DNA of 64,000 nucleotides from Diplonema papillatum. Taxonomy: Eukaryota > Euglenozoa > Diplonemea > Diplonemida > Diplonemidae. The position numbers and the translations under genes are program-made. Position 1 is the stretch's first letter; each line of letters begins with the position of its first letter. The stretch is from contig JAPJBO010000018.1 of the NCBI GenBank assembly GCA_030068145.1, positions 372,001 to 436,000 of the forward strand, given 5' to 3'. Of this stretch, positions 9,440-18,570 are shown piece after piece. The notes under the pieces were generated by a model that made no database searches, was not told the DNA's origin, and saw only the letters and a list, made by a program, of their open reading frames with translations.

Positions 9440-9772
9440 CTACTTCGCCGTCTGCTCTCGTGCGGCGGCTTCGTAGGCGCGCATCACAGCTTCAAACGCC
9501 TGCTGGTTTGCTATTTGTGGTCTCTTGTTGAGTCCGGCCATGTTCCCGCCTCCGAGAGACGTCAGGACGTTGACTTGCATCTCAAGCGCCGGGTGAATCG
9601 GCGTCTGCACGATACTCGTCAGCCGTCGCATCGCGCTCTTCATCGCGTACGATTTCGCGGTCGCCGAGTCCCGATACTCGGCTGTCGCTCGTCTCTGAAC
9701 CTCATCCATCGCGTGATTCGATAGAGCATCGGCGTCTTCTTGTTGCGTCAGTGGGGAGTCATTTGCATGCAA
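9440..9772 (-). CDS. Hypothetical ORF, alanine-rich helical protein fragment
   Basis: 110 aa with a coding-like look: Ala/Gln/Glu-rich amphipathic segments (AEYRDSATAKSYAMKSAMRR, FEAVMRAYEAAAREQTAK). The start lies inside a palindrome (ATTTGCATGCAAAT at 9761-9774) that recurs in the window, so the true 5' end is uncertain. No family recognised. Confidence 0.3.
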   Translation of the reverse strand: MHANDSPLTQQEDADALSNHAMDEVQRRATAEYRDSATAKSYAMKSAMRRLTSIVQTPIHPALEMQVNVLTSLGGGNMAGLNKRPQIANQQAFEAVMRAYEAAAREQTAK

Positions 9773-9787
9773 ATGAGTACCACACTA
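9749..9787. repeat. Palindromic motif, copy a
   Basis: Inverted arms CAGTGGGGAGTCATTTGCATG and the complement CATGCAAATGAGTACCACAC, followed by TA. Related palindromes lie at 31593-31625, 55841-55879 and 57303-57340, with base changes in the arms that keep the pairing. Confidence 0.7.
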
Positions 9788-9915
9788 TCTCGCAATAGCT
9801 CGCATATATTAAATTTAGCGCAGTTAGTACTTGAGCCTTTAGGCATTCGGTGCGGGCCAGTTCCAGGCGATAGGGTGTTCGCCGAGCGCTCGGTAGGCAC
9901 CTTGTCCTCGGTGAC

Positions 9916-10389
9916 ATGGAGTTTCTGCTCCGGCTTGGGGGTGGTGACTTCGTCATTGCCGGGGATGCAGGAGAGCTTCCGGGGAGCAAAGATATCCTCT
10001 GCCTGACGTTCTCGTACCTGGACACGATGGAGCAGAGATGGAGGATGCGGCTTGTGTTTGCAGCACTTGTGCGGCAGAAGGATCCAGCAACGACAACCAA
10101 GTATCTCCAGTACGTGCTGGATTACTTTCAGAAGCTGCAAGAGTCGCTCCTTGCCTTGGGGTTCGATCTCCCTGGCGATGCACTGCTCCCAAGGATGAAA
10201 AAGGTGGTTACAGACAGAGGCCTCTTCACGACGGCTAGTGAGTGTACGCCTGTGGGGCCGTTGACGAGGTCATCATGGAGCCCGTGCATCGCCTGCACCT
10301 TGCTGACAAAGCCGTCCAAAAATGTCTGGCTACCGACCTTCCTTTCAAGGAAGGTCGGTCGCCAGACAAGGACCTTTGCGATCACTTAG
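9916..10389 (+). CDS. Hypothetical ORF
   Basis: 157 aa with a plausible helical segment (TTTKYLQYVLDYFQKLQESL) and mixed composition, ending in codons that run through the palindrome at 10324-10367. No domain recognised. It could be an exon of a decayed gene or part of a transposon. Confidence 0.25.
   Translation: MEFLLRLGGGDFVIAGDAGELPGSKDILCLTFSYLDTMEQRWRMRLVFAALVRQKDPATTTKYLQYVLDYFQKLQESLLALGFDLPGDALLPRMKKVVTDRGLFTTASECTPVGPLTRSSWSPCIACTLLTKPSKNVWLPTFLSRKVGRQTRTFAIT
10324..10367. repeat. Near-perfect 44-bp palindrome
   Basis: The arms 10324-10344 and 10347-10367 are complementary at 20 of 21 positions with a 2-nt centre (TC). Core words are GTCTGGC and ACCGACCTTCCTT. Confidence 0.88.
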
Positions 10390-10678
10390 CGCTTCTTCAT
10401 CATTCATCATCCCGTCTTGCTAGGCTGCTCACAGTCGCTCGAAGATCTTTCTGTCCCTTTTCGCCACCAACCCGCCTGCAGTCCCCGTGCTCGCTGCCAT
10501 GATTTAGAACATCTTCATCTCGAGAGCTTCCGGTCTCATATGCACATCGCCCACTTGCCTGCGGTTTCCGTCCCTCGTATGCTTATGCTTGGCACGTCTT
10601 GGGCCAGACAGTGGTCAACATGGTCGCCCATGGGCCAGTCAGGGGTCCACCAGTGGTCGAACCCAAAATACTAGTGTC

Positions 10679-10783
10679 AATCTCGATCACACTCTACAAC
10701 GCTCTACTACACTCTACTACACTCTATTACGCTCGATTACACTCGATTACACTCGATTACACTCGATTACGCTCGATTACGCT
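10679..10783. repeat. CGATTACRCT decanucleotide array at the LINE 5' end
   Basis: About ten 10-bp units: degenerate at the left (CTACTACACT), regular at the right (CTCGATTACACT, CTCGATTACGCT). The same units close the 3' end of both LINE copies (8653-8690, 18505-18530) and precede the truncated copy (6320-6359). Confidence 0.9.
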
Positions 10784-10958
10784 GTACTTTATTGGTGTCT
10801 TGCCGTGGACACTCTCGAAGGAGAGCGGCACCGGGATCCGTCCCGGTAAAAGGAAGCACCAAGAAAGTATCAAGAGGACGAAGACAAAGAGAGAAGACCG
10901 ACGACACACACACACACACACGCGTACACATCAAGCGGTACAACCCCGAGAGCGCGCA

Positions 10959-12911
10959 ATGACGGATCCGGGGTTCAAGGAACTCGCCGCCCAGGTGCAG
11001 GCTCAGGGAAAGCAGATGGCTGATCTGATGGCCGCAGTCAGCGGGCTGGTAAGGCAGGCTCAGACGGATGGCGCGAAGAAGCAGAGTACGACGAACGCTC
11101 CCAGCTGGGCGGATGACGAGGGGGATGAGCGCGAGCTCTGCTGGGACGACGGCGGTGACGGTGTCGCGGGTTCAGATGCAGAGAAAGCGGGCGGTAAAGG
11201 CGGAAAAGGCAAGGCGAGTGCAGGTGAGAACGACGAAACCAGCGGCGGCGGGGACGGCGTGGCGAAGCAAGAGGCGTCGGGTGGAAAACAGGGGAAAAAG
11301 AAAAAGAAGCGCAACGGAGGGTGGAAAGAGGTGCCGGGCAAGAAGCCGACGGCCGCGCGCGCGATGGAAGAGGACGGACAGAAGAAGGCACAAGAAGGCG
11401 AGAAGGCAGTCGGAGGGGCGGGGAAGGCGAGGATAGAGCTGAGGCAGGAAGACTGGGGAGTGCCGGTGGTTGACCACACCGAGCTGGCGGAAGCGACGGT
11501 GGCGTTCGCGCCCATGGCGAGCGCGCGCAGGATACGGCGTGAAGGGATGCCGGAGGGCTCGGCGGTGGTCACGGTGGCGGCTCTGGAGGGCAGCAGGCGG
11601 ACGGACGTGGTGTGCCGAGTTGACGGCGCGGAGAAAGTGCTGCCGGGGTACGTGACGAGGTCCCCGGAGGGAGACGTGGTGTACGCGCCCGCGGACGTGA
11701 AGAAGGTTGACCGCCCGCCGACATCGACGGTGCTGATTTGCGCCGAGATAGATGCACGATGGTGCGGGGCAGAGACGTTGGCGGCCCTGCAGGAGCCATC
11801 GGGGGGGCGGGTGCTGAAGGCGGAGTGCAGGCGGCTCGCGGGAGAGGCGAAGGTGGACCTGAGTCCGCACAGCATGTTCAACGTGCGGCGGGTAAACCGC
11901 GTATTTCAGATGATGGTGCGCGTCGAAGAGGAGCAGGTCGGGAGGTTGCTGAGAATTTCGGGCAGGAGGGGTCTCTTTCTACGCATACCGCGCTGGAAGG
12001 AGGGGTCGGAGACGAACGACGTCGTGTGGCTAGCTGACGAGGAAGCATCGCTGAAGAGCGCTCTCGTGCTCGCGCAGGGGAAAGGCTGCCTGGGCCTTGC
12101 TCGTAGTCGCGCGCGGCTGGGGGTGAGGGTCGAAGACGGCATGTCCGAGCGGGTGCGGGAATCGCTGGGCGAAGCGGCGGCGAAGCAGGGTCCGCCCGCG
12201 ATGCATTACCTGGTGAGGGGGGCACAGGCGCGCGATGCCGCTTCGGATCTTGAGGCGACCATGAAGGCGGCGGGATGGACATGTCGCCAAGTCGCGTCCT
12301 ACCGGAGCAAGACGCATGGGGACACGCGCGTCGTCGCCAGCGAGGAGCCGCCCCCGCATCGACTGATAAGCGCGGGAGGAGCGCTGATGAAGGTCGATGA
12401 CGAGACCGAGGAAGACAGGTCCGGACGGCGGCCGAAATCGCAGGTGTGGGATGCAAGGGCGGAGAGGACGCCGAAGGTCTCGTCGTACCTCGAGGCGTTG
12501 CGACGGCAGGGTCAGGAAAAGACGAGCACACCCGAGCAACCGAAGGGCGCGGGCGACAACAATGGCGCGGTGCGACAGCTCCGGGCGGAGAACGCGGAGC
12601 TACGCGCGAAGAACGACGCGCTGCGAGGTGACATCGCAGCACTCAGTGCTCAGATGGCGAAGCTGACGGAGATGGTCGCGACGATGAGGCCGAAGACACC
12701 CCCGGCGATGCCCGTAGACCGGACCCCGGTCAAGAAGAAGGCGCCGAAGACGCCCGTCGCCACACCGACGAAGCAGAAGATGGGACGGGCCGAGGCTCCG
12801 TCTCAAGACGTCCACATGACGCAACCGAAGCGTCCGCTGGGAACGCCGGGGAAGTCACCGTTAGCGAAGACGAAGAAGGCACACCAACCAGCAGCGGCGA
12901 AGCGTTCGTGA
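10959..12911 (+). CDS. LINE ORF1 protein (nucleic-acid-binding/coiled-coil)
   Basis: 650 aa from the ATG at 10959 (MTDPGFKELAAQ). The frame is open further upstream, but that part runs through the CGATTACRCT array and a CACACA run, so the later start fits better. An N-terminal helical segment is followed by a Lys/Gly/Glu-rich linker (GGKGGKGKA, KKKKKR). The central folded region (STVLICAEIDARWC to VVWLADEEASLK) could be RRM-like, but I see no diagnostic motif. Near the C-terminus is a clear leucine-heptad coiled coil (AVRQLRAENAELRAKNDALR), then a Thr/Pro/Lys tail. It would package the RNA and help trimerise the particle, by analogy with other LINE ORF1 proteins. Its TGA is 15 bp before the ORF2 start. 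Confidence 0.85.
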   Translation: MTDPGFKELAAQVQAQGKQMADLMAAVSGLVRQAQTDGAKKQSTTNAPSWADDEGDERELCWDDGGDGVAGSDAEKAGGKGGKGKASAGENDETSGGGDGVAKQEASGGKQGKKKKKRNGGWKEVPGKKPTAARAMEEDGQKKAQEGEKAVGGAGKARIELRQEDWGVPVVDHTELAEATVAFAPMASARRIRREGMPEGSAVVTVAALEGSRRTDVVCRVDGAEKVLPGYVTRSPEGDVVYAPADVKKVDRPPTSTVLICAEIDARWCGAETLAALQEPSGGRVLKAECRRLAGEAKVDLSPHSMFNVRRVNRVFQMMVRVEEEQVGRLLRISGRRGLFLRIPRWKEGSETNDVVWLADEEASLKSALVLAQGKGCLGLARSRARLGVRVEDGMSERVRESLGEAAAKQGPPAMHYLVRGAQARDAASDLEATMKAAGWTCRQVASYRSKTHGDTRVVASEEPPPHRLISAGGALMKVDDETEEDRSGRRPKSQVWDARAERTPKVSSYLEALRRQGQEKTSTPEQPKGAGDNNGAVRQLRAENAELRAKNDALRGDIAALSAQMAKLTEMVATMRPKTPPAMPVDRTPVKKKAPKTPVATPTKQKMGRAEAPSQDVHMTQPKRPLGTPGKSPLAKTKKAHQPAAAKRS

Positions 12912-12926
12912 CTGGGGAACGACGGG

Positions 12927-15900
12927 ATGCGTGGCGGTGGAGAGACGCACGAAACGCTGGGGTTAAGGTTGAGAGAAGCCGCGGACGCGATGGGAGCGAG
13001 TGTGCAAGAAGTCCCTGGGGACGGGGCCTGCCAGTTCGCAGCGGTCGCAGCCGGACTGCCGGGGTGGTCGGTAAGGAGACTTCGTGCACGGGTTGTGGAC
13101 GCGATGTTAAAAGACCCGACATTCGAAGCACACTTCGCGCCGTCCGAAAGGTACGGCAGCTGGTTTGCTTACGTGGAGGCAATGCGGGGGCCGTACGAGT
13201 ACGGGGACGAGATGACGTTGACGGCAGCCGCGACGGTCACCGGAGCGGTACTCTGGGTGCTGGACAGCAGGAGGCCGCACATCCTGCGACGATACGCACC
13301 TCGCGTGGGCGCCACGGGGCAGCAGACGGCGGTCACGTACGTTCCGGAGCACTACGACCGGCTCCTGCTCCCGGGTACCACATTGGCGGAGCTGGCGCTA
13401 CATGCAGACACGGTGGAAACTGTGGAGTTGAGCCGGGTCGAGCACGCGGTGAGGGTCGCAGCACATGAAGGAACGGACGCCAGGTCGCAGCAGGTGCCGC
13501 CGAAGCGGGACGGGGGCGTGTTACAAGGAGGAAGGGAGACGCTGAAGTTCGGGACGATAAACATGACATCTCTCGGGGGGAGGGCACACTTTTTGGATTG
13601 TGCCGCTGTCGACATTCTGGCGGTACAGGAGACGCTTTTGACCGACTGGGGTCAGAGGGAGTTCGAGGACGGCGTCAGGCGAGACTGGAAGTCGCTGTGG
13701 GGGGAACCGTGTCGGGAGCGACTTGACCGGCAGGGCAAAGCATCACCGTGGATAGCGGAAGCCGGCGGAGCGGGTGTTGCAGTCTTCGCGAAGAAACCGG
13801 CGCCGGCCTTCGTGGTCGGGAAGCCGTCACCGAGCCGGAGGTGGGTGCACGTGGCCGTCGGACTTGGAAGAGGAAACCAATTTTTGCATGTCTTCACACT
13901 GTATGCGAACTCGGGGGACAAGGCGGCGCCGGAGAGGGAGAAGATTATTGCGGAGGTGCACCGAGAAGCAGCAAGTCTCGGACGAGTACCGGTCATTGTG
14001 GCCGGCGATTTTAATGCGGAGCCCTCGTCGTCGGCGGCGATGTCGTGCATGCTGCGATCGGGATGGTACGACGCCGCAGAGATCTGCACCGATGGCGGTG
14101 CCCCGAAGACGTACGAGAAGACGGGGACGCGAGGCACACGCATCGATCACGTCTTGCTGAACGACGTCGCGATACACTCACTGGTAGCGAGCGAAACCAC
14201 CGTCGTCGTAGACGCGGAAGGGCAGCGGGTGCCCAGCCACAAGATGGTGACGGTAGAGCTGGACATCACCGCGTTTGCAGACACATGTGAGAGGTACCGC
14301 ATGCCAAGGTCCATGAGCCAGGTAGACGTGACGCACGAAGGACGGGCAGCAGCGCGGGCGGAAGAGTTGTTAGTGAAGCACCGGTTCGAAGATGCAGCAC
14401 CAGATGACGTGGAAGCGCTCTGGGTGTCGGCGACTAAGGCGTGCGAGGGGTATCTGGTCGAGCTGGCGGAGAAACAGGGGTTGCTCGACGGGCCCGTTGC
14501 CGCCTATCAAGGACGGGGTGAGACAAGAAAGCCTAAGAGAGAACATTTTGCGTCCGTGACAGACACCGGGACGGGCGCGGGTACGTATGCCTCAAGCAGA
14601 TTCCGGAAGATATTGAACGGCCTCGACGCCTACATCCGAGGGCTGCAAACACTGAGTGGGGAAGGACCCGGGTGCATGCCGAGATCGCTGGAGAAGACGT
14701 GGGAGAACGTAGTATCGGGACTGGAATCAATGGCCGGACGAGTACCAAAGGTGCGCGATTTGCCGCGACGCCCGCCGGACTTGAGCGTCGCCCAGACCTT
14801 GAGGCAGAAGCTGGAAGCGAGGAGCCGGTCACTGACAGCACAGGCGCGAAAGGGGAGAATAGCTCAGCTGGAGAGCAAGATGCAGAACTTCCACTGTGCA
14901 AACAGGGCGCAACTGCTTCCGTGGTGCAGAAGGAAGAAGGCGGACGGTCTGGTGGCGCTGAAAGTGGATGGCCGCTACACGGCAAATCTACGGGAGATCG
15001 ACGCGACGTTGCAGAAAGAATGGGCGCCCATCAACCGGATGTACGCGAGTAGACCGGAACCGTGCTATGAAGCCTTCAAGGCGGAGTATGCGGAATACAT
15101 CCGATGTCGACCGATGGTGTGCCGAGATTTGACGGGCGATGATCTGAGGAGCGTTCTTGGAAAGAAGCAGCGTGCCGGAGTCCCGGGCGTGGACGGATGG
15201 AGCACAGCAGAGTTAAAGAAGCTGCCACTGCCGTTGCTGAACGCCCTGGCGGAGGTGTTCAACGCGATAGAAGCGACCGGAACGTGGCCGAACGCGTTGT
15301 TGGAAGCCGCGGTCACGCTGATCCCGAAAGACGAAACCCTCGACCCGCTGGCATTGCGGCCCATCACCGTCACAAGCGCGGTCTATCGCTTGTGGGCGAG
15401 CACGAGGCTCAGGGACGTCGTCCAGTGGCAAGAAGGCTGGATAGCAGATAGCCAGCACGGGTTCAGGCCCAAACACGGAACCGTGGACGTGGTGTTTGAA
15501 ATCGCCTCGCAGATTGAAGAGGCTCTCTTGACGGGAAAGGAGCTGTACGGCGTGGCCCTAGACTTTGCCAAGTGCTTCGACAAAGTGCCACGAGACGTCG
15601 TGCTGAAGCTGGTGGGGGATCTTGGCCTCCATGAGAGAATTCTCGGGCCGCTGCGCGATGTTTACGCGCGACTACGAAGGCGGTACAAGTTGCACATGGG
15701 GCTGGGAGACATCTTTTACACCACCAACGGGATACTGCAGGGCTGCCCCCTGAGCGTGATCCTCATCAACGCGCTGCTGTCCATCGTGGTGCGCAGAGTG
15801 GACGACGTGGGGGGGGTGACGAGCGAGTCCTTCGCGGACGACCTCACCCTCCTGACGCGTCTCAGAGAAGCATGCTTGCAGGACGCCTTGGTGGAAGTCG

Positions 15901-18449
15901 ACAGGTTTTGTGCGAACACCGGCATGTCGATCGGGATACCGAAGACGTTCGCTTTCGGGACGCCGAAGGGGTACGAAGCGAAGTTGAAGATAGGTGGCAC
16001 CGACATCGTGACGAAGGAAGAGCTTACAATCGTAGGATGTCTGGTCGGCACGAAGCGGACACGCAGAACAACGGACCTGCGCTACGACCAGCGTGCAGAG
16101 GAGGCCGAACGGTTGGGTGCCTTACCGATCTCGAGGGCGCAGAGGTCGGGGCTAGCGGCGATGGCGGTTCTACCGGCGGCGACATACGGCTCGGAGTTCG
16201 CGCTTCCGACGGTGCGGGGGCTGGGGAAGTTCACCGCAGCATTGCTCAGAGGCGTCTGGGACCCGGTGAGGCTGCATCGGGCACAGGAGGCCGTGTTGGG
16301 CATTCTAAACAAGGCCCACATGCTCGACCCCTACACAGTGCTGCCATATCGGTCGCTCGGCATGATCGCAGAAGTGTGCCGAAAGAGGCCGGTATGGAGG
16401 GCCCGCGTCGCAACAGTTCGAAGGGCGTATGGCAGCAGAATCCGCGCATGGGGACCGATCGGTATTGCGGCCGAGCATGCAAAGAAGCTCGGTATACGAT
16501 GGACAGAAGATCTCGACGACGCCGAGGACGAGGCAGGGAATGTGCTGAGGCTGGTGCGACAGAGTAAGGGGGAGCGAGGGCACACCCTGAGAAAGGCGAT
16601 TCACGGCTGGCGACTAGGGGAGCTCGAGAAGAGGCGCACAAACTTCGGAGGGGTACGGGCGGGTGTCGACTACACCGCGACGAATGCCTACGGGCTGAAG
16701 GCGTCGACAACGCTGACGGCCGCGCGGGACGTTGCCGAGGTCGTAGCAGGGTCGGTGATGACGGAATCACATGCTGCCAAGCTGTGGGGAGGTGACGGGC
16801 TGTGCAGACGCTGTGACGAGGCGACGGAAGAAACTCTGGGCCACATTTGGTGGCAGTGCCGGGCGTATGAACGAATCCGAATGCAACAGCAGTATGCCGA
16901 AATTGTTGACGCAGATCGCTCGACTTGGCCTCCGTGCCTGCAAGAACACGGGATTCTGCCGAAGGGAAGTCGGATCAACATCGAAGTGCTGCACACATTC
17001 ATGGCGGAAGTCATGCAAGAGAGACGACGGCTGGAGAGAGAAGGAAGAGACCGGGCAGTCGGCCACCCCTGGAGACAACTGCACCCTGACGACTGCCCCC
17101 CGCGCCGGCTGAATTTCGAAGCGATCGCTGGACCGGGGACCTTCACGGCGGTAGCAGGAGAGAGGTGGTTCCGGGCGCTGCAGTATTGGCTGGATGGGAT
17201 GTGCTGGTCGGTAGCGGGTGACGTCTCGACGGCAGAGCTCGCAGTAGACTTCGAAGTGTACACCGGGCTCGATCTACCGGGCAGTTTAGTGGCGACGACA
17301 GGTGGGACGCCGCTGTGTATCCGTGCGAGAATGTTGGCGCGGATGCTGAAAACGATCGGGGAAGCGCTTGAGCGGAAAGGGGTGGGGCCGCTTCTGCCGG
17401 GTAGAAAGCTGGAGAAGATAGGTTCATTGAGAACGGTAGGGGCCCCCCCATGCCTCACGGGCTACGAGATGAGGCCAATTTTCCGCGGCGGCGAGGAGAC
17501 GATGGGAATCTTGGAGACGCAGCTGAAGGCGAGCCGGCATGCGTTCACCGGCGAGGCGTGGGGGATGGACCTTTTCCCGACGTACGGAAGAGAAAGGGCG
17601 GAGCGTGCGGCGAGATGGGCGGCCTTCGATGACGCTACGGAGAAGAGGAAAGGGAAGAAGTCGGCTGTCGTCGGAGGGGATCCGTGGCTCGTGCCGGAAG
17701 GGATTCCCCGACACGAAAAGTGGGGTGAGCGGGTGTGCCCCGGGCACCAAAAGGTGAAGTGCGACGTGTGTAAGCGCCGGGGCAAGTCGGTGGCGTGGTG
17801 CTGCCAGGCCCATCACAGGGAGGGTGATGGCCTAGCCGTAAAAATGTGTGCCGAGCACCGGATGACGCAGTGCGCCACGTGTAAGACGACAGCGGAGTGC
17901 TGTCGCAACCATCACCACCGATGCCTCGATCATGGCATGCCGACGTGCGACGGCTGTAAGAAACACGCCGACCTGAGGAGTAGGAGACCCGGGCACTGCT
18001 GCAGGAAAGGGCACCACCGGGCGGCCGTGGCGAGAGGTGAAGAAACAACGGCGAAGAAGAGGAAGGCGGAGCCGGAGGGTCCCGCGCCAGCGCCGAGACA
18101 GGCGAAACGTGAGAACGTGGTGCTCGTTCTGCCGGAAGCAGAGGAAGACGAGCGAGAACCCGCAACATCAACGCCGACATCAGCAGCGAAGGTCGGGAAG
18201 ACGGCGCCAACGCCAGCGAAGAAGCGGCAACCAGACTCCGCGGCGGAGCCGGTACCGAAAAGACGCAAAGGACGCGTCGATGCGCCACGACCATCGCCCA
18301 GGCGCTGGGAAAAAGCAGAAATCGACGCGCAACCGATGAACCTCGACGAGCAATCGAAGAAGAAGCGAAGCACCAAACGCGCGCCTGAGCGCGACGATCA
18401 AGACGAGCTAAAGAGGCGAAAGCATGACACATCACGTGCGAAGAGATAA
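12927..18449 (+). CDS. LINE ORF2: OTU protease-like, endonuclease/exonuclease/phosphatase, reverse transcriptase, Cys/His-rich C-terminus
   Basis: 1840 aa. Domains in order: an OTU-like cysteine protease fold (GDGAC with D32 and C35, partner His in EHYDRLL at H142); an apurinic-type endonuclease (~205-430) with an early Glu in QETLL (E235), GDFN (D361, N363) and IDHV (H408); RT (~730-1010) with GVPGVDGW and the catalytic FADD (969-972); a C2HC zinc finger from C1293 (CRRCDEATEETLGH). Residues 1604-1697 hold three Cys/His-rich repeats, each roughly C-x2-H-x5-C-x2-C then CC-x(2-3)-HH. The last ~140 residues are basic with NLS-like KRRK and KKKR clusters. ORF2 would cut the target and copy the RNA there. 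The OTU domain may process the protein or remove ubiquitin-like tags (inference). All catalytic residues that I could check are present. Confidence 0.93.
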   Translation: MRGGGETHETLGLRLREAADAMGASVQEVPGDGACQFAAVAAGLPGWSVRRLRARVVDAMLKDPTFEAHFAPSERYGSWFAYVEAMRGPYEYGDEMTLTAAATVTGAVLWVLDSRRPHILRRYAPRVGATGQQTAVTYVPEHYDRLLLPGTTLAELALHADTVETVELSRVEHAVRVAAHEGTDARSQQVPPKRDGGVLQGGRETLKFGTINMTSLGGRAHFLDCAAVDILAVQETLLTDWGQREFEDGVRRDWKSLWGEPCRERLDRQGKASPWIAEAGGAGVAVFAKKPAPAFVVGKPSPSRRWVHVAVGLGRGNQFLHVFTLYANSGDKAAPEREKIIAEVHREAASLGRVPVIVAGDFNAEPSSSAAMSCMLRSGWYDAAEICTDGGAPKTYEKTGTRGTRIDHVLLNDVAIHSLVASETTVVVDAEGQRVPSHKMVTVELDITAFADTCERYRMPRSMSQVDVTHEGRAAARAEELLVKHRFEDAAPDDVEALWVSATKACEGYLVELAEKQGLLDGPVAAYQGRGETRKPKREHFASVTDTGTGAGTYASSRFRKILNGLDAYIRGLQTLSGEGPGCMPRSLEKTWENVVSGLESMAGRVPKVRDLPRRPPDLSVAQTLRQKLEARSRSLTAQARKGRIAQLESKMQNFHCANRAQLLPWCRRKKADGLVALKVDGRYTANLREIDATLQKEWAPINRMYASRPEPCYEAFKAEYAEYIRCRPMVCRDLTGDDLRSVLGKKQRAGVPGVDGWSTAELKKLPLPLLNALAEVFNAIEATGTWPNALLEAAVTLIPKDETLDPLALRPITVTSAVYRLWASTRLRDVVQWQEGWIADSQHGFRPKHGTVDVVFEIASQIEEALLTGKELYGVALDFAKCFDKVPRDVVLKLVGDLGLHERILGPLRDVYARLRRRYKLHMGLGDIFYTTNGILQGCPLSVILINALLSIVVRRVDDVGGVTSESFADDLTLLTRLREACLQDALVEVDRFCANTGMSIGIPKTFAFGTPKGYEAKLKIGGTDIVTKEELTIVGCLVGTKRTRRTTDLRYDQRAEEAERLGALPISRAQRSGLAAMAVLPAATYGSEFALPTVRGLGKFTAALLRGVWDPVRLHRAQEAVLGILNKAHMLDPYTVLPYRSLGMIAEVCRKRPVWRARVATVRRAYGSRIRAWGPIGIAAEHAKKLGIRWTEDLDDAEDEAGNVLRLVRQSKGERGHTLRKAIHGWRLGELEKRRTNFGGVRAGVDYTATNAYGLKASTTLTAARDVAEVVAGSVMTESHAAKLWGGDGLCRRCDEATEETLGHIWWQCRAYERIRMQQQYAEIVDADRSTWPPCLQEHGILPKGSRINIEVLHTFMAEVMQERRRLEREGRDRAVGHPWRQLHPDDCPPRRLNFEAIAGPGTFTAVAGERWFRALQYWLDGMCWSVAGDVSTAELAVDFEVYTGLDLPGSLVATTGGTPLCIRARMLARMLKTIGEALERKGVGPLLPGRKLEKIGSLRTVGAPPCLTGYEMRPIFRGGEETMGILETQLKASRHAFTGEAWGMDLFPTYGRERAERAARWAAFDDATEKRKGKKSAVVGGDPWLVPEGIPRHEKWGERVCPGHQKVKCDVCKRRGKSVAWCCQAHHREGDGLAVKMCAEHRMTQCATCKTTAECCRNHHHRCLDHGMPTCDGCKKHADLRSRRPGHCCRKGHHRAAVARGEETTAKKRKAEPEGPAPAPRQAKRENVVLVLPEAEEDEREPATSTPTSAAKVGKTAPTPAKKRQPDSAAEPVPKRRKGRVDAPRPSPRRWEKAEIDAQPMNLDEQSKKKRSTKRAPERDDQDELKRRKHDTSRAKR

Positions 18450-18499
18450 CCGCGCCGTCGGCGATGCAGATTATCGCCACAGATTCTTTGCATTCTAAT

Positions 18500-18570
18500 C
18501 CAAACGATTACGCTCGATTACACTCGATCAGGGGATAGGTGAATTGGCTCATATATAATTATTTTAAAAT
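18500..18570. repeat. LINE 3' tail array plus inverted GGTGAATTGGCTC boundary
   Basis: CGATTACGCTCGATTACACTCG is followed by ATCAGGGG, AGGTGAATTGGCTC and an AT-rich run. From about 18526 to 18560 this is the reverse complement of 6268-6310 (AATTATATATGAGCC, AATTCACCTAG, CCCCCTGA). The LINE insertions therefore sit inside a small element with inverted ends, or the whole 12.3 kb between the two is bounded by inverted repeats. Confidence 0.7.

Larger units (their letters stand above)
10784..18530 (+). mobile_element. Full-length two-ORF non-LTR retrotransposon (OTU + apurinic-type endonuclease + RT)
   Basis: Order: short leader with an ACAC microsatellite, ORF1 (10959-12911), a 15-bp gap, ORF2 (12927-18449), a ~55-bp 3' UTR, then CGATTACRCT units. 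Both ORFs are intact. The near identity to the copy at 6360-8670 indicates recent movement. Elements carrying an OTU domain next to RT are known from the Dualen/RandI group of green algae. This element has an apurinic-like endonuclease, and I see no restriction-like endonuclease motif. It is bounded on both sides by the same decanucleotide, suggesting site-preferred insertion. Confidence 0.92.

Noticed and set aside
11060..11881. Long antisense frame opposite LINE ORF1 (273 aa)
   Set aside because: It is Ser/Pro/Arg-rich with no motif and mirrors the high GC of the ORF1 codons.
16688..17458. Antisense frame (256 aa) present in both LINE copies
   Set aside because: It is duplicated only because the LINE is; composition is that of a shadow frame. 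ORF2 on the plus strand carries the domains.
17635..18480. Antisense frame (281 aa) over the LINE 3' end
   Set aside because: Ser/Arg-rich shadow of the Cys/His and Lys-rich C-terminus. No independent support.
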